Of a stretch of DNA of 64,000 nt, positions 11,868 to 23,435 are shown piece by piece; the stretch's first letter is position 1, and every line of letters starts with the position of its first letter. A model generated the notes under the pieces. The model saw nothing but the letters and a program-made list of their open reading frames with translations, ran no database searches and was not told where the DNA came from. The position numbers were made by a program, and so were the translations under genes. Source of the stretch: Manduca sexta (lineage: Eukaryota > Arthropoda > Insecta > Lepidoptera > Sphingidae); assembly GCF_014839805.1 (NCBI RefSeq), contig NC_051117.1, positions 2,046,001 to 2,110,000 on the forward strand. The letters run 5' to 3'.

Positions 11868-12090
11868 GCAATGGGCATTCATACGCCACAAGAATTATGG
11901 CAGATAGTGTAAACTGTAATGGAATGGAGACCAAGAACTAGTCATAGAAACTTGAGCAGGCGTTTGATGCGCTGGACCGAGTGGAAATGAGTATTCATAC
12001 CCCACAAGAATTATAGCAGATGGTGTAAACTGTAATGGAGTGGAGACCAAGAACTGGTCATAGAAACGGGCATTTAATGAGCTAGACCGA
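11868..12090. repeat. Tandem duplication, about 116-bp period
   Basis: Two copies begin near 11876 and 11992. Both contain CCACAAGAATTATGGCAGAT or a one-base variant, 'gtaaactgtaatgga', 'gagaccaagaact' and 'gaccga'. The copies differ by several substitutions and small indels. No function is visible. Confidence 0.65.
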
Positions 12091-12102
12091 CGGTTTTGTC
12101 TA

Positions 12103-12250
12103 CATGGCGGAAGAAGACGATAACTGCCATGGAAAGAACGACATGGCTTGCAATGCAAGAGATCTGGACCGACTAGGCCACGTCGCGGGAAGAAGATAAG
12201 GGCTGCCATGGTCAAAACAACATGGCGGGCAATGCAAGAGATCTTCAGCA
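12103..12250. repeat. Second direct repeat, about 80-bp period
   Basis: 'Ggaagaagacgataactgcc' (12110) and 'ggaagaagataagggctgcc' (12188) start two similar units, each ending in GCAATGCAAGAGATCT. A minus-strand open frame of 144 codons across this stretch (11895-12329) arises from the repeat and is not called a gene. Confidence 0.5.
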
Positions 12251-12585
12251 TCAGGTGGACATAAAGGCTGAAGGAGTTCCAAAATAAAAATATAGGAAAT
12301 AAAATATTGAACAAAGAAATACAAAACACTATTTAATTGGATCCTATATGTTGACTAAAGTTGCTTGTAACACTCAATTATTGCGACCAATTGGTACAAA
12401 TTGTGTTCAATTGTTTGCAAACATCTTGTTTGTGACTTAGGCTCCGTACAGAATAGGAAAATATATTTCCTAAGGAATAGATCTCGAATATATGATACCG
12501 ACTATTATACATGATGTAAATCCCTCCACAGTGGTTCATATATCGTGTCTGGGATTAAACTGTGCATCATCATCTTTATCATCAT

Positions 12586-12817
12586 CATCATTATGATTTC
12601 TTACGTTTACGCGAATGTTAGACATTGAAATTAAACTAATTTTCGGATTCCATCGCGGTTTTAGTATTTTATTTTCTCCCGACGTTTCGCAGACTTTGCA
12701 GCCTTCATAGTCAGTCAGTCCCCCCCGTGACCATGAAGGCTGCAAAGTCTTCGACACGTCGGGAGAAAATAAAATACTAAAACCGCGATGGAATCCGAAA
12801 ATTAGTTTAATTTCAAT
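12586..12817. mobile_element. Fold-back repeat, family E
   Basis: The arms at about 12624-12712 and 12728-12817 are near-perfect inverted copies (ATTGAAATTAAACTAATTTT against its complement), each containing CTCCCGACG and TTTGCAGCCTTCAT. Outside the left arm lies TTTACGCGAATGTTAGACAT, which also flanks other copies of the family. There is no open frame. Confidence 0.7.
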
Positions 12818-12819
12818 CA

Positions 12820-12910
12820 TCATCATTATCATCATAAGCCACATAAAGTCCATTGCTCTACATAGGCCTCCCTTAAAGATTTCCAGACGGACCTGTCGAA
12901 AGCATATCTT
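12820..12910 (-). repeat. Retroelement 3'-end fragment with (CAT)n tail
   Basis: CATCATTATCATCATAAGCC followed by 'tctacataggcctccctta' and 'agatttccagacggacctg'. This is a common lepidopteran retroelement tail in reverse orientation, related to 15330-15530, 50690-50762 and 61462-61545. Confidence 0.5.
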
Positions 12911-12939
12911 GCGCATATCCGAATTCAAACTGACCAGCA

Positions 12940-13040
12940 CGACTGTGTCAAGGAGTCATCTCTTCGACACTATCTGGACCCCACTCCACTTACTATCAGC
13001 TACTATGAGATCACTTTGCCGTTCGTAGAAAAAAGAACAG
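12940..13040 (-). repeat. SINE family D tail fragment
   Basis: 'GGACCCCACTCCACTTAC' followed by 'agatcactttgccgtt' matches the minus-strand tail of family D (compare 25265-25315). Confidence 0.4.
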
Positions 13041-13127
13041 ATTGGACCACCAACAGCTAAAAATTTAAAAGTTGTATAATTGTAAAATGTAGGTAGATAT
13101 TGTAACTGACTTTGCGGATGAACAACA

Positions 13128-13275
13128 CCTCAGTCCTCCAGTGACAATGAAGGCTGCAAAGTTTTCGAAACGTCGGGAGAAAACTAAAATAATTAAAACC
13201 GCGATAAAATCCGAAAAATAATTTAATTTCATGTCTAACATTCGCGTAAACATAAGAAATTATTATAAAAAAAAC
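13128..13275 (-). repeat. Family E half-copy
   Basis: It includes AAGGCTGCAAAGTTTTCGAA, ACGTCGGGAGAAAACTAAAA, TAAAACCGCGATAAAATCCG and the outer motif TCTAACATTCGCGTAAAC. Only one arm is present. Confidence 0.6.
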
Positions 13276-13386
13276 AATTAAAAAAGCGGAAATACGGCTG
13301 CTACTTCGATATGTCGAATGGTCTCTCAAGGAAAATCAGCGCTGCAGTATTGGTTAGAGCATATTGCAGTAAGGAGCTGAAGGGAG

Positions 13387-13690
13387 TTTTTTTATTGCTT
13401 TGAATGACGAGACGAGCTTGCCGTTTGCCTAATGGTTAGCGATACGACCGCCCATAAACAATAGAAACACCATCCAACACCTTGAATTACAAAGTATTGT
13501 TTGGTATTCCACTGCGCTCGCCGTCTTGAGACATGAGATGTTGAGTCTTATTATGTCCAGTAGTTACACTGGCTACAATGTCCTTCAAACTGCAACACAA
13601 CAGTGACTAACCGTTGTTGCTTGGTGGCAGAAATAGACGTTGCGGTGGTACCTATCCAGGCGGACTCTCAGATACGAGAAACCTACCACC
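13387..13690 (-). mobile_element. SINE family C, near full length
   Basis: A complete minus-strand copy: tail side TTTATTGCTTTGAATGACGA, then GCGCTCGCCGTCTTGAGAC, CCAGTAGTTACACTGGCTAC and GGTGGTACCTATCCAGGCGG at the head. Confidence 0.75.
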
Positions 13691-13984
13691 AGTAGATTCC
13701 TATTGTTAGCCCAATATTAAGTTTTAATAAATTAATGAAATCCTTCTTCAAATTAATTAGACTGTCATTGCCGAATGCCGAGACAACAACGCACTTTCCG
13801 ACATTCCACTTGGGCCTCTGCAATAAATGCATGCACAGGCCAGTCAGTAAACAACACCGATCAAAGCTCAGCATATATCGAACAGTACACCGCTGTTACA
13901 GAGATTGTGATACGCCCCAAATTCGTATAGTACAGTCGCGTACAAATTATGTTAACAACATATTATGTAAATATACATACATAC

Positions 13985-14212
13985 ATAACATCACGCATTT
14001 TATCCCCGAAGGGGTATGCAGAGGCGCAACTAGGGCACCCACTTTTCGCCAAGTATGTTCCGTCCCATGATGTGATAGGGGGCGAGCCTATCGCCATATC
14101 GGGCACAAATTTCAGACTCCGGGCTGATACTGAGCAGAAAAACCCAAATATCACTTTGCCCGACCCGGGATTCGAACCCAGGACCTCAGAGCGCTATTGT
14201 ACCGGACGTGCA
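13985..14212 (-). mobile_element. SINE family B
   Basis: Plus-strand CGAAGGGGTATGCAGAGGC at the 3' side; CCGACCCGGGATTCGAACCC at 14160-14179 contains the complement of a perfect B-box (GGTTCGAATCC). The A-box end is degraded. Confidence 0.7.
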
Positions 14213-14224
14213 ATACATATGTAA

Positions 14225-15329
14225 ATATTATGTAAAAAAAAACAGCACTGAAGAAAATACTTATTGTTTCATGTAACAATTAATATGTATGGTGTGTTTG
14301 GTGGAAAATTGAAGATATTTAGGTATTTGTTAATAAGGCGCTGAATGAATTTAAATGAAATTTGCCTAATGAACAGGGCATCCTGAATTAACGTACAGGC
14401 TATTTTATGTGTATAAAAATTGACAGTTCGTATTTATATTTAGGATAAAAGCGGAAAGGCATCTAGATTTTATCGGGATAAATTTCAGGGAGAACTATTT
14501 GAGCGAAGCAACGAGCAAAATCTAGCATAATAATATGCTTGCAATTGCAATTATTAAAGTGATTTCTGCCACCATGCTGCAATGAATATTCATTGAATTA
14601 CGAATAACATCCCAAATCGCTAATTATGCATAATCAATTAGTATTAGACCATAATTGACTGTGACGGCGCAAATTCATTAACAACTTAGTAAAAAACAAG
14701 TACATTTATTATGGAAGTACTTGAATGGAGGCTATTTTGTTTTAACATTCTAATTAATGTAATTAGATGCTTGTTAGAAATAAACGAAAGTACTGAACCG
14801 GTTTGGATGAAATTTGGCACATAGAAACATATAGGCATTTTTTAGAAAAGTACACAAAGGGAATATCCCGGGAAACATTTTTTAGACGTGCTTAATCGCA
14901 AGCAACGACTAGTATCTTATCATTAGAATGTATCTACGAAAAGATTGCATTTACCGACTGAATTGTCCAAAAAGAGGCGTTGAAACACTTACTAAATATG
15001 TTAATGATTTTTTAATCCAAATTATTATTCTGTTTACTAGACTGCCCACTCTTTCTCTTTTTCGTATCTATCTCATGGCCATCTAGAAGATATTGCCGAT
15101 AGCTATAAGACCGCCATATGTACTTCTTTATTTTACTATTGGGCAACAAAGAGTGAGTGAATAAATTAAACAACAAAGTTTGGTTCTTGTGTCACAAATA
15201 TATAAATATACATTCAGTCATTCAAGCAATCATATCCTTAAATAGTGCGTAATGAGGAAAATACGATGACATTATCTTTTATTAGTATTGTCTATTGTTT
15301 ATAAGAATTACTCAACAATATTGATATTG
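14225..15329. other. Intergenic DNA, nothing identified
   Basis: AT-rich sequence. The block at about 14440-14525 (GCGAAGCAACGAGCAAAATC, then CTAG, at 14503-14526) looks like one more eroded Helitron 3' end. No gene is visible. Confidence 0.35.
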
Positions 15330-15530
15330 TTCATCATCCTCATTTCAACCGAGAATCGTCCACTGCTGGACATAGGCCTCCCCCATAGCATGAGCGCCAT
15401 AAGGACCAGTACTAGACCGCCTTCATCCATCGGACTCCGGCGACCCTCACCAGGTCGTCGGTCCATCTCGTGGGGGACCTACGCTGCGTCTTTCTTTCAT
15501 TCGTGGTCGCCACGCTAGCACTTTTCCACC
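15330..15530 (-). repeat. Retroelement 3' fragment
   Basis: CATCATCCTCATTTCAACC, then CGTCCACTGCTGGACATAGG, ACCAGGTCGTCGGTCCATCT and CGTGGTCGCCACGCTAG. This order of blocks is typical of an RTE-like or SINE-like lepidopteran repeat in reverse orientation. The plus-strand 76-codon frame here is repeat-derived. Confidence 0.55.
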
Positions 15531-15584
15531 CCTTTTGATATTGTTAAGATATAAATATTTTTGTGAGGGTATTTGTGATACCTT

Positions 15585-15640
15585 GCTATAAAAATACTAA
15601 GCGTATGACAGACCGAGGCAGTGTCAGCAGCGAACAGTTG
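15585..15640 (+). promoter_or_regulatory. Candidate core promoter upstream of the transporter exon
   Basis: CTATAAAAATAC lies at about 15588-15599, and TCAG (initiator-like) about 30-40 bp downstream. The non-repeat sequence after it runs toward the ATG at 16091 and could be a 5' untranslated exon. TATA-like strings are common in AT-rich DNA, so this is tentative. Confidence 0.2.
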
Positions 15641-16090
15641 TTCATTGCCAGTCGTACAGGTCGTTTGGTTTGTGTAATATTTGTGAAAGTATAACTGTAC
15701 TCAGTGATATTTCTTTTATTTTAATAAAAATCGCTTCAGTTCCTAACAATTATAAGCTGACCTAGCTGGCTGGACACAAGCCAGAATAGCCGCAAAGACT
15801 TTATGTATTAAAAAAAATAGGAAGACAAATATTATGCTCATCGTTAACCCATATAGTTCAATTTAAATTAATAACAATTTCTTGTCTAAATTGTAGGTCT
15901 GTATTCTGAATTTGGTTAACCTTGCAAATAAACTTGTCAGTTAAATACAATGATAATTTCCTACTGCATATAATAAGGATTTTTCGCCCCGACTGTACCT
16001 CGGCCTTGCTGTGCCGCGTGAGTTAGACTGCCTACTACTGCTGAAAGCGAAGCACGCGTAAATATGTTTTGATTGTGTGTGTCTGTGAAC

Positions 16091-19000
16091 ATGGGGAAGA
16101 TTGCTGAAGAATGGGTGACGCCGTTCACGAAGCAGGTTGGTTTTGGAATATTCGAATTGGTGTTCTTAATTTGTAATTTGAATTTGTGGATTCTATTCGA
16201 AATGTGTTGTTAATTTTTTTGACGTTTTGAAATGAGATTCAATTAATATTATGAGATTAATCATTTGTGTTTAAATATTGCAAAATAATAAACTAGTAAA
16301 AACTACAAGCTTAGTGACACAAAATTTCAAATTAGTATTAACTACATACTTTAAATTGGTGCCAATACTAATTAATTAATTGAAATAGTCAATTAGATAC
16401 ATTGAGTCAATTGTTTTAAACGTATTGTAAAGAAACGAAATATTTTTTTTATATTATTTTAGTTTTGTTGATTTTTAATGAAAATTAAAGGTTGAGTTAC
16501 TGCTTATATTATTGAGCAAACTCTTTTTATTAAAACAAAATACGGACGTAATAATGAAGGATTAAGGGACGTTTACTTATAAACAAATATATGATTAGAA
16601 ACTAAATGAACAAGATTTAAATCCAGACGAACTACTAGACACGCAAGATCTACCTGATAAATCTCTGGGTATTACGCAGTGCTATATTATATTTGATGCA
16701 CAAATTAGATATATCACATTTGATGTCTTAATCGTTGAAGATTTAAAAGAATCCCGAAAGATCAATAAAGAGGGCACTATAGAACCCACTCTCCTCGGCG
16801 TTATCTAGACCTTATCATCCGCTTATCATCAGGTGCAAAGAGGTCACTTTGTCGTGATCTTAAAAAATGTATATGTCTAGTCATTCTAACTTCAATATTC
16901 GAAAACTGGAACAATTAAGCGAAGGCAGAAATAAGCAGAGTAATTGATATAGTATCGTTAAATCCTTTGGTTATTGTCTCCAAAAGCAGATCTACATACA
17001 TACATACATTGCATCATGCTTCTATCCTATAGGAGGAAGCAAGGACTATGGATTTCCACTTTGCACGATCTGGCATACTTCCCGCGCTTCCTCCACCTTC
17101 ATCAATCTTTTCATGCATTCCCGCCGGTTTCTATCATCACAATCTTTTATTAGTGAAATCGTACTGCGTAGAGAATCGAAAAGTCTTGAGTTCACTTTAA
17201 CCAGTTCGGATAAAACTTTCATGAGTTCTTGTCATCGATTTGCCAGGGACTTCTCAGAAGAGCTTTTCATGGGGCTATATAATAATAAATAATAATATCA
17301 GCTCTGTATGTACTGTCCCACTGCTGGGCACGGGCCTCGTCTATTACTGAGAGGGTTTAGGCCTCTTTCCACCACGCTAGCATAGTGCGGATTGGTAGAC
17401 GTCACATACCTTCGAAAATTTTATGGAGAACTCCTCAGGGTATGCCGATTTCCTCACGATGTTTTCCTTCAGCGTCAAAGCAAGCGATAACTCACAAAGA
17501 ATACACACATTTTTTTTAGTAAAGTCAGAGGCCCTTGGGATTCGAACCTGCGGACATTCATCTCGGCAGTCCGTTTCACTCCCAACTAGGCTATCGCCAC
17601 TTCATCGTTGGGTTAGTTTCCATCAATGAAAACTTAAACACGGACGTACTGTTTCCATCAATGAAAATTTCTGGTGCGCGGACTTACTGGGAAGGAATAA
17701 GGATAATTTAATGATGTAGAGTCAGATCGACTACTGATACATTCTAAAAACACTGTTAGTTTTGTTGCAAAAAACCTATTACAAAATCATGAAACATCGT
17801 AAGTCGAGTCAATTAAAATAAATCTGACGTTCATAAAAGTGAATGTACAGTTTTGTAATGTTTGGATACATTTGTTGAATTGTTAAGCACCAATTAAGAA
17901 TATAATTCTGTATCTAAGGCTTTTATACAATATAATAACGAGACGGGTAAACTGCTTGCCTAATAAGAAAAAGACAAGAAAGAAGAAGACGGAGACAGAG
18001 AAGTAAGAGTATCAAGTATAATGTAATACTCACGATTTAACAACCATACAATTTGCAAAACTTTGAACTCTGGTTGGAAACAAACAGAACATGTTTATTA
18101 TTCTAAACAAAACATAATGAATGAAGTATCAAACACAGAACAGATGCTTGAAATAGATATTGTATTAAAAATAAACGCAGTGGAGCGTGAGATGACACTC
18201 GGAGTTCAGGCAAATACCCAGACAAACAACGCAAATACGGCAAACAAAAATATAGAGGATTTAAAATACTTAAATAAACACGTGCGACATGAAGTCACGG
18301 TCGATTGAGTGTCAATGGATTTTGTTGAGGGGATGATGTTTAAGAATAAATCGATTGGTGGCATGTGTTTTATTCCGTATGGATGACTACCCACATATGC
18401 AAATGAAGCACCCTTCCATCAGTTCATGATATATTGTATCCGACTTCATAACTACCACCCTATAACGTAAACCCGCCAGTTTTATACAACACAATGCTGA
18501 TCTTTCTGCGACTCCTTGGTCCGTGGCAATGTAAGCGCGATACAGATCAGGAGTTTGCAATTCAATTCCCCGGTCGGGTAATACTGCGTGAGTTTTTAAA
18601 TATCGACTGACGAGAGATGATTATTCCCAACAGTCTGGAGTTTAATAAACACGTGCAAGGTAAATTGACCCAGCTGCACCTGATTGTAAGTGGAGTGGGG
18701 TCCAATAGAATATTGACTGACAAGAGATGGTTATCCCACGACGGTCAACACATTTATACCCGCCTGTTGGAACCGGATATACACAGGCTGATCCCAGAAC
18801 GATACACTTACGTAGGCCACTATGGCGGGTTTTACACCTTATGTATATTACCTATACCTATATAGTCAGATACAAGTAACGTACCATCAGGAAGATTACA
18901 TTAACCAAGCGACCAGTCGTAGAAACTATATCCAATATTTCCTACATGCTTGTAAATCTATGTTGTACTGAATCTTCATTTGAGTATGATTAGAATAGGG

Positions 19001-19896
19001 GGAAGAGGTTTACCTTAGCATTGTAATAAAGTTTCCATTAGATAATTAGGTCTAAATTTTAGATCTCAAAAGCAACTTATATTTTGAACTGTAAAAAGAA
19101 ACGGTCAGTCTAGCTATTAAAAAGAGCGTGCAGACAATGATGGTTGCAGACAAATTGTTAACGGTTATTTGAGTTAAATTCACTTACAAATCCTTTTCCG
19201 AAATTGCAGTCATAGCCATGTAGTTTTGAATATTTTTTATAGTGTTTAGAGCTCAAGGAGCAATCGGCTTTAGACTTTACTGTTAAAGAATTGTAATGTT
19301 AACAATAAGATGAGTTATTATTCCTCGGGCCATAGCCTAGAAGCCATTAATGCTAACTTTAAGTATGAGAATAACATATCCTAGGGCAAGAATGGCGATC
19401 CATTAGTGGTTAACGTGCCATTATTAATATTTAAAAAAAGGCCTGTATCAGGCTATCCAGGACCGCTCTTACCTATCAGAGTGACTATTTTTAAGACCTA
19501 ACTATGTTTTTGTTATATTACAAGCGTACCCGAATTATTTTATTACGTACAACCACTGGTGTAGTGTTTGTACAACGTATTGTAATGAGTGCAGTCAAAC
19601 AAAGAGTCTTATAGACTCTTAGATATTTTCTATCAACATGTCTTAACATATTGATCCTCCGTTACACCGGTACGCGTGCTATTCGCCTTTCATCCTAGAG
19701 CGTCTCATCGTAAAATTTTATTCATGGCACATTATCTAATGATGATCCTCGTAAATTCCAGTGCTTCGTGACTTCTGGGTGTCACTGAACATGGCTGCAG
19801 CAGGCCTGGTGATGGGGTTTACGACAGGACTCCTGGAGCAGTTGAAAGCCTCCGACTCTTCTATACCCATCGATGATTCCTCAGGATCTTGGATTG
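16091..19896 (+). CDS. Sugar transporter-like (MFS, Tret1-type) gene, first two coding exons only
   Basis: Exon 1 is 16091-16139 (ATG GGG AAG; protein MGKIAEEWVTPFTKQV), with a weak donor GTTTTG. Exon 2 is 19762-19896, after acceptor ATTCCAG and before donor GTACAA. Both junctions are phase 1 and the frame stays open. Exon 2 reads LRDFWVSLNMAAAGLVMGF, a hydrophobic first membrane helix, then ...PIDDSSGSWIG. A cytoplasmic N-terminus, one helix and an 'S-G-SWI' motif before helix 2 are typical of insect facilitated trehalose/sugar transporters. A full protein would be about 450-520 residues; only about 61 are here. The next exons are absent from readable sequence, but the 500-N gap begins 1 kb downstream. 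Either the gene continues in the gap or this is a gene fragment. Confidence 0.55.
16994..17115 (-). repeat. Lepidopteran SINE/LINE fragment with (ACAT)n
   Basis: ACATACATACATACAT followed by 'tcatgcttctatcctatag' and 'ggatttccactttgcacga'. The order resembles a common dispersed repeat; only one copy lies in this window. It sits in the transporter intron. Confidence 0.4.
17284..17602 (-). mobile_element. SINE family A, full length
   Basis: Minus-strand copy in the transporter intron. The tail is at 17284-17296; the head complement (CCAACTAGGCTATCGCC) is at 17582-17598 and the B-box complement GGGATTCGAACC at 17537-17548. Confidence 0.7.
18508..18866 (+). mobile_element. tRNA-derived SINE, family D, longest copy
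   Basis: The head has TCCTTGGTCCGTGG (A-box region) and GCAATTCAATTCCCCGG (B-box-like). The body has GTGGAGTGGGGTCCAATAGA, a 'gactgacgagagatg' block present twice, and CACTATGGCGGGTTTTACAC near the end. It lies in the transporter intron. Confidence 0.55.
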
Positions 19897-20295
19897 GTAC
19901 AACTTTTTGTTAATTAGTCATTTTAATATAAATCTTATAGATCCAAAATATACTGAGGGCTTAAATTCAAATCTCATTTGTTTTAAATACGCATCTTTCT
20001 TAGAAAGCTTTTTAACGTAAGCGAAGTAGTGCGCAAAACAAATAGTTTTTCGAATTTGGTTGTTAAATCAAAAACCGTTGCACTTAATCTTTTTTTTTAA
20101 ACTTTAATTACGCAGCGCACGCCATGAAAACTCTCAAAAGGAATACATTTTCCTCGTTTATGTAACATTTTTCATTGATACCCTGCTCTTATTGGTCATG
20201 GCATGATGTTATATAGCCTTCCTTAATAATTGGGCTATCCAATGCTAAAAGAATATTTCAATTCGAACCAGTAGTTCCGGAAACAAACTCTTCAG

Positions 20296-20403
20296 GGCCT
20301 TATTCTCTATTCCACACGTTATTTTGACAGTGGGTAACAAAAACATAACGCAACGCGTCGAGTTTAAGACAATAGAAATTAATATATAAAACAAGGCCCC
20401 TGT
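20296..20403. mobile_element. MITE with CAGGGGCCTTATTC-type ends (family M3), degraded
   Basis: Left end CAGGGCCTTATTCTCTATTC, right end ACAAGGCCCCTG. The left-arm text matches, in reverse, the right end of the copy at 28698-28877. Confidence 0.5.
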
Positions 20404-20887
20404 TTTATATAACAGAATATATTTATCTAATGGCACACTAACAGTTAATAGATCAATCAGGCTTAATTAAAATTATGAGGTTATGGATGAGTCTCCTCAC
20501 TAATTATAGCTGTGAAACAACATTTATCTAAAAAAAAAGTTAAATTAAAAGAATTAAAATAACAATAGTTCCTTTTGTAGAAAATAGAAGATGATTAAAT
20601 GTATGAAGTTTCCGCTTCACGCTCAATGAAAATGCTTTGTTATTTTTCGTTTTTAAATAGCTGAAATTATTTTAATGTAATATATTACAAAGAGGCCATG
20701 GGTTTTAATTTAGAAATATTAACTGAAAGCCGGCATATTTGATCTCATGATGATAAGTTGCCGTATAGACGCTGTAACCTTGATGCACCAAAAAATTTTG
20801 ACAACGAAATATTCAAATTTGATTTTCATAATAACGAAATATTCAAATTTGATTTTCATTATGAAAGTAATAGGTTTTCCAACAATT

Positions 20888-21387
20888 NNNNNNNNNNNNN
20901 NNNNNNNNNNNNNNNNNNNNNNNNNNNNNNNNNNNNNNNNNNNNNNNNNNNNNNNNNNNNNNNNNNNNNNNNNNNNNNNNNNNNNNNNNNNNNNNNNNNN
21001 NNNNNNNNNNNNNNNNNNNNNNNNNNNNNNNNNNNNNNNNNNNNNNNNNNNNNNNNNNNNNNNNNNNNNNNNNNNNNNNNNNNNNNNNNNNNNNNNNNNN
21101 NNNNNNNNNNNNNNNNNNNNNNNNNNNNNNNNNNNNNNNNNNNNNNNNNNNNNNNNNNNNNNNNNNNNNNNNNNNNNNNNNNNNNNNNNNNNNNNNNNNN
21201 NNNNNNNNNNNNNNNNNNNNNNNNNNNNNNNNNNNNNNNNNNNNNNNNNNNNNNNNNNNNNNNNNNNNNNNNNNNNNNNNNNNNNNNNNNNNNNNNNNNN
21301 NNNNNNNNNNNNNNNNNNNNNNNNNNNNNNNNNNNNNNNNNNNNNNNNNNNNNNNNNNNNNNNNNNNNNNNNNNNNNNNNNNNNNNN
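20888..21387. other. Assembly gap, exactly 500 N
   Basis: The round length suggests a fixed placeholder, so true size and content are unknown. Open frames reported across it are artefacts. A 29-bp tandem duplication (CGAAATATTCAAATTTGATT) lies just before the gap, which may have hindered assembly. Confidence 0.95.
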
Positions 21388-21420
21388 TAATTATGACAAT
21401 TATTATTTATATCTGTCTGC

Positions 21421-21636
21421 CTCGATGGCGTGGCTGTTTTACGGTATGATTGCAGTGCTGTATCGGGTTCAGTGTCTGGGTCCGGCAAAATGATATTGGG
21501 TTTTTCTACTCAATATCACTCCGGAGTCTGGAATTTGTGCCCGATATGGCGATAGGCCCGCCCCATTGTGATGATGCGTCATGGGACAGTGGATCATTCC
21601 CCAGAGGGACAGAATACCTCTTCGGGTATAAATATT
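21421..21636 (+). mobile_element. SINE family B
   Basis: The head TCGATGGCGTGGCTGTTTTA is followed by a mutated B-box (GGGTTCAGTGTCTGG). The body TACTCAATATCACTCCGGAG and ATATGGCGATAGGCCCGCC match the reverse of 13985-14212. Confidence 0.65.
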
Positions 21637-21642
21637 AATATA

Positions 21643-21960
21643 TAATATTAGCCCTGTATTATATACCGTCCCACTCTTGGGCACGTGCCTAGTCTACTAC
21701 TGAGGGTATTAGGCCTCAGTCCACCACGCAGGCCTAGTGCGGATTGGTAGACTTCACACACCCTCGAAAATTCCTATAGAGAATTTCTCAGGTATGCAGG
21801 TTTCCACACGATGTTTTTCTTCACCGTTAAAGCAAGCAATAATTCACAAAGAATACACACATAATTTTTTAGAAAAGTCAGAGGTGTGGCCTTGGGATTT
21901 TATCCTGCGGACATTCGTCTCGATAGTCCGTTCCACAACCAACTAGGCTATCGCCGCTTC
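21643..21960 (-). mobile_element. SINE family A, full length
   Basis: It directly follows the family B copy, tail to tail. The tail side is TATTAGCCCTGTATTATATA; the head complement CCAACTAGGCTATCGCCGC lies at 21939-21957. Confidence 0.7.
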
Positions 21961-23215
21961 GGGTATAACAGACGTGAATGTGAGTGTATTATTTGTATCT
22001 CAAAAAGAAGTCTTAAACCAAGTGTTTTAGGTTTCTTTCAACTAACATGTAATCCCTCCTGCATGTTCTTCCGGCAGCGTATTAATTATGAAATTCCCTA
22101 ACCTATGCATTATTTGTTCACCGAAAATACAGACATAATAATACATACTGCGTCAAAGACAGTTAAGCGATGCGGTTATCCATAACGAAAATACAGAGGG
22201 ATAAAAGATCCTCTGATAATGGTTATCCAACAGACAGATAAGGCCTGAAGATCGTAACCGCAATTTAGATAGCAGCGAACTTGAACTGATAGCTGGACGG
22301 GTGCGGAATTAGTGAGGCGAGATGGGGGTCATTTGTTTAACATGATTAGCACTAACTCGTTCTGATTTAGGAAATAAAGTTGTAGTAAAGACATGGCACA
22401 ATAAGGAGGTAAAGTTTGTGTGTGACTATTTGATTCATAAAATTCTTAGAAGATACAAAATTTCCTGTAAGAGGCCGTTTCATTTAACATTTGCAAGGAA
22501 GCGCTAGACTGCATAATCCACGTCGCACGAATATATGCACATCAGAAAATCTTCTCAGAAATATTATTTATTCTTAAATATAGTAACAGAAGTGTGAGCA
22601 ATGCAACCACAATTGAATAAGATTACTTTCATCTCATGTGATGGTAGTTACTGCTCGGTGTCATAAATGAATCATTTGAACCCCATTGAGAAATTACAGT
22701 TCATGCCCAAGTGTGATAGAGAGCGATCGCTTCCATATCGTTTAAAATTTCTTTTGACCCCCGTTGTGTGCACTAAATGCCCGCCAGACTGTCACCAACG
22801 TCTTTATTAACGTATGATTGTTGTAAATTGTGATCAATTCAAAAAGGCCCGGGATTGGTGGACTGCTCACCGCGCGTCGTGGAGCACTTACAATCATAGT
22901 AATACGGGGTTAACTGAAGTGTTTAATGATTTGTCATCTCGTGTTTTGCTTTTTTGCGTGTTAATTTGTTAAATGTAATGTTGGCGTTTACAAACATAAG
23001 AGGATTTCAGTGAACATAAAATAATCCTGTATAGAATTCTATATCTATGTAATATTTATATCCATGTATCATCCATATCTATGTATTGAAACTGAATAAG
23101 ATAAAAGATCCGCCAAAAAAGTAAAGGTTACGGATTTTTCTTCTCCCTCGTATATCCGCGAATACTCATCGGATACGGATATCCGATACATTACTAATTA
23201 TTACAAACAAACGAA
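21961..23215. other. Intergenic DNA, nothing identified
   Basis: AT-rich, with no exon with good borders and no recognised repeat family. I searched it for the missing MFS exons (for example a GRR/GRK loop motif after helix 2) and found none. Confidence 0.4.
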
Positions 23216-23435
23216 ACTAGCTTTTGCTCGTGGCTCCGTCCGCGTGAAAAGATTTTCCGGAATAAATCATCTTTCTAGCTGTCTGAACGCGATAAACTCA
23301 AAAGTTACTAACGGATTTTGATGAAATTTGGTATGAAGATAGTTTGAGACCCTAGGAAGGCCATAGGCTGATGTCTATTCAGGGAAAATATACAGCGAGT
23401 CTTTCACGCAGGCGAAATCGTTAGCAAAAGCTAGT
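23216..23435. mobile_element. Helitron-like element with two inverted 3' ends
   Basis: It begins ACTAGCTTTTGCTCGTGGC (complement of a 3' end) and ends AGCAAAAGCTAGT, so both termini are of the Helitron 3' type. The interior GAAATTTGGTATGAAGATAG and TTTGAGACCCTAGGAAG matches the 3' region of the Helitrons at 28200-28397 and 36030-36230. Confidence 0.65.

Noticed and set aside
11895..12329. 144-codon minus-strand frame
   Set aside because: It spans two tandem duplications and has no coding signature.
20747..21493. Long open frames across the run of N on both strands
   Set aside because: They are open only because N cannot encode a stop.
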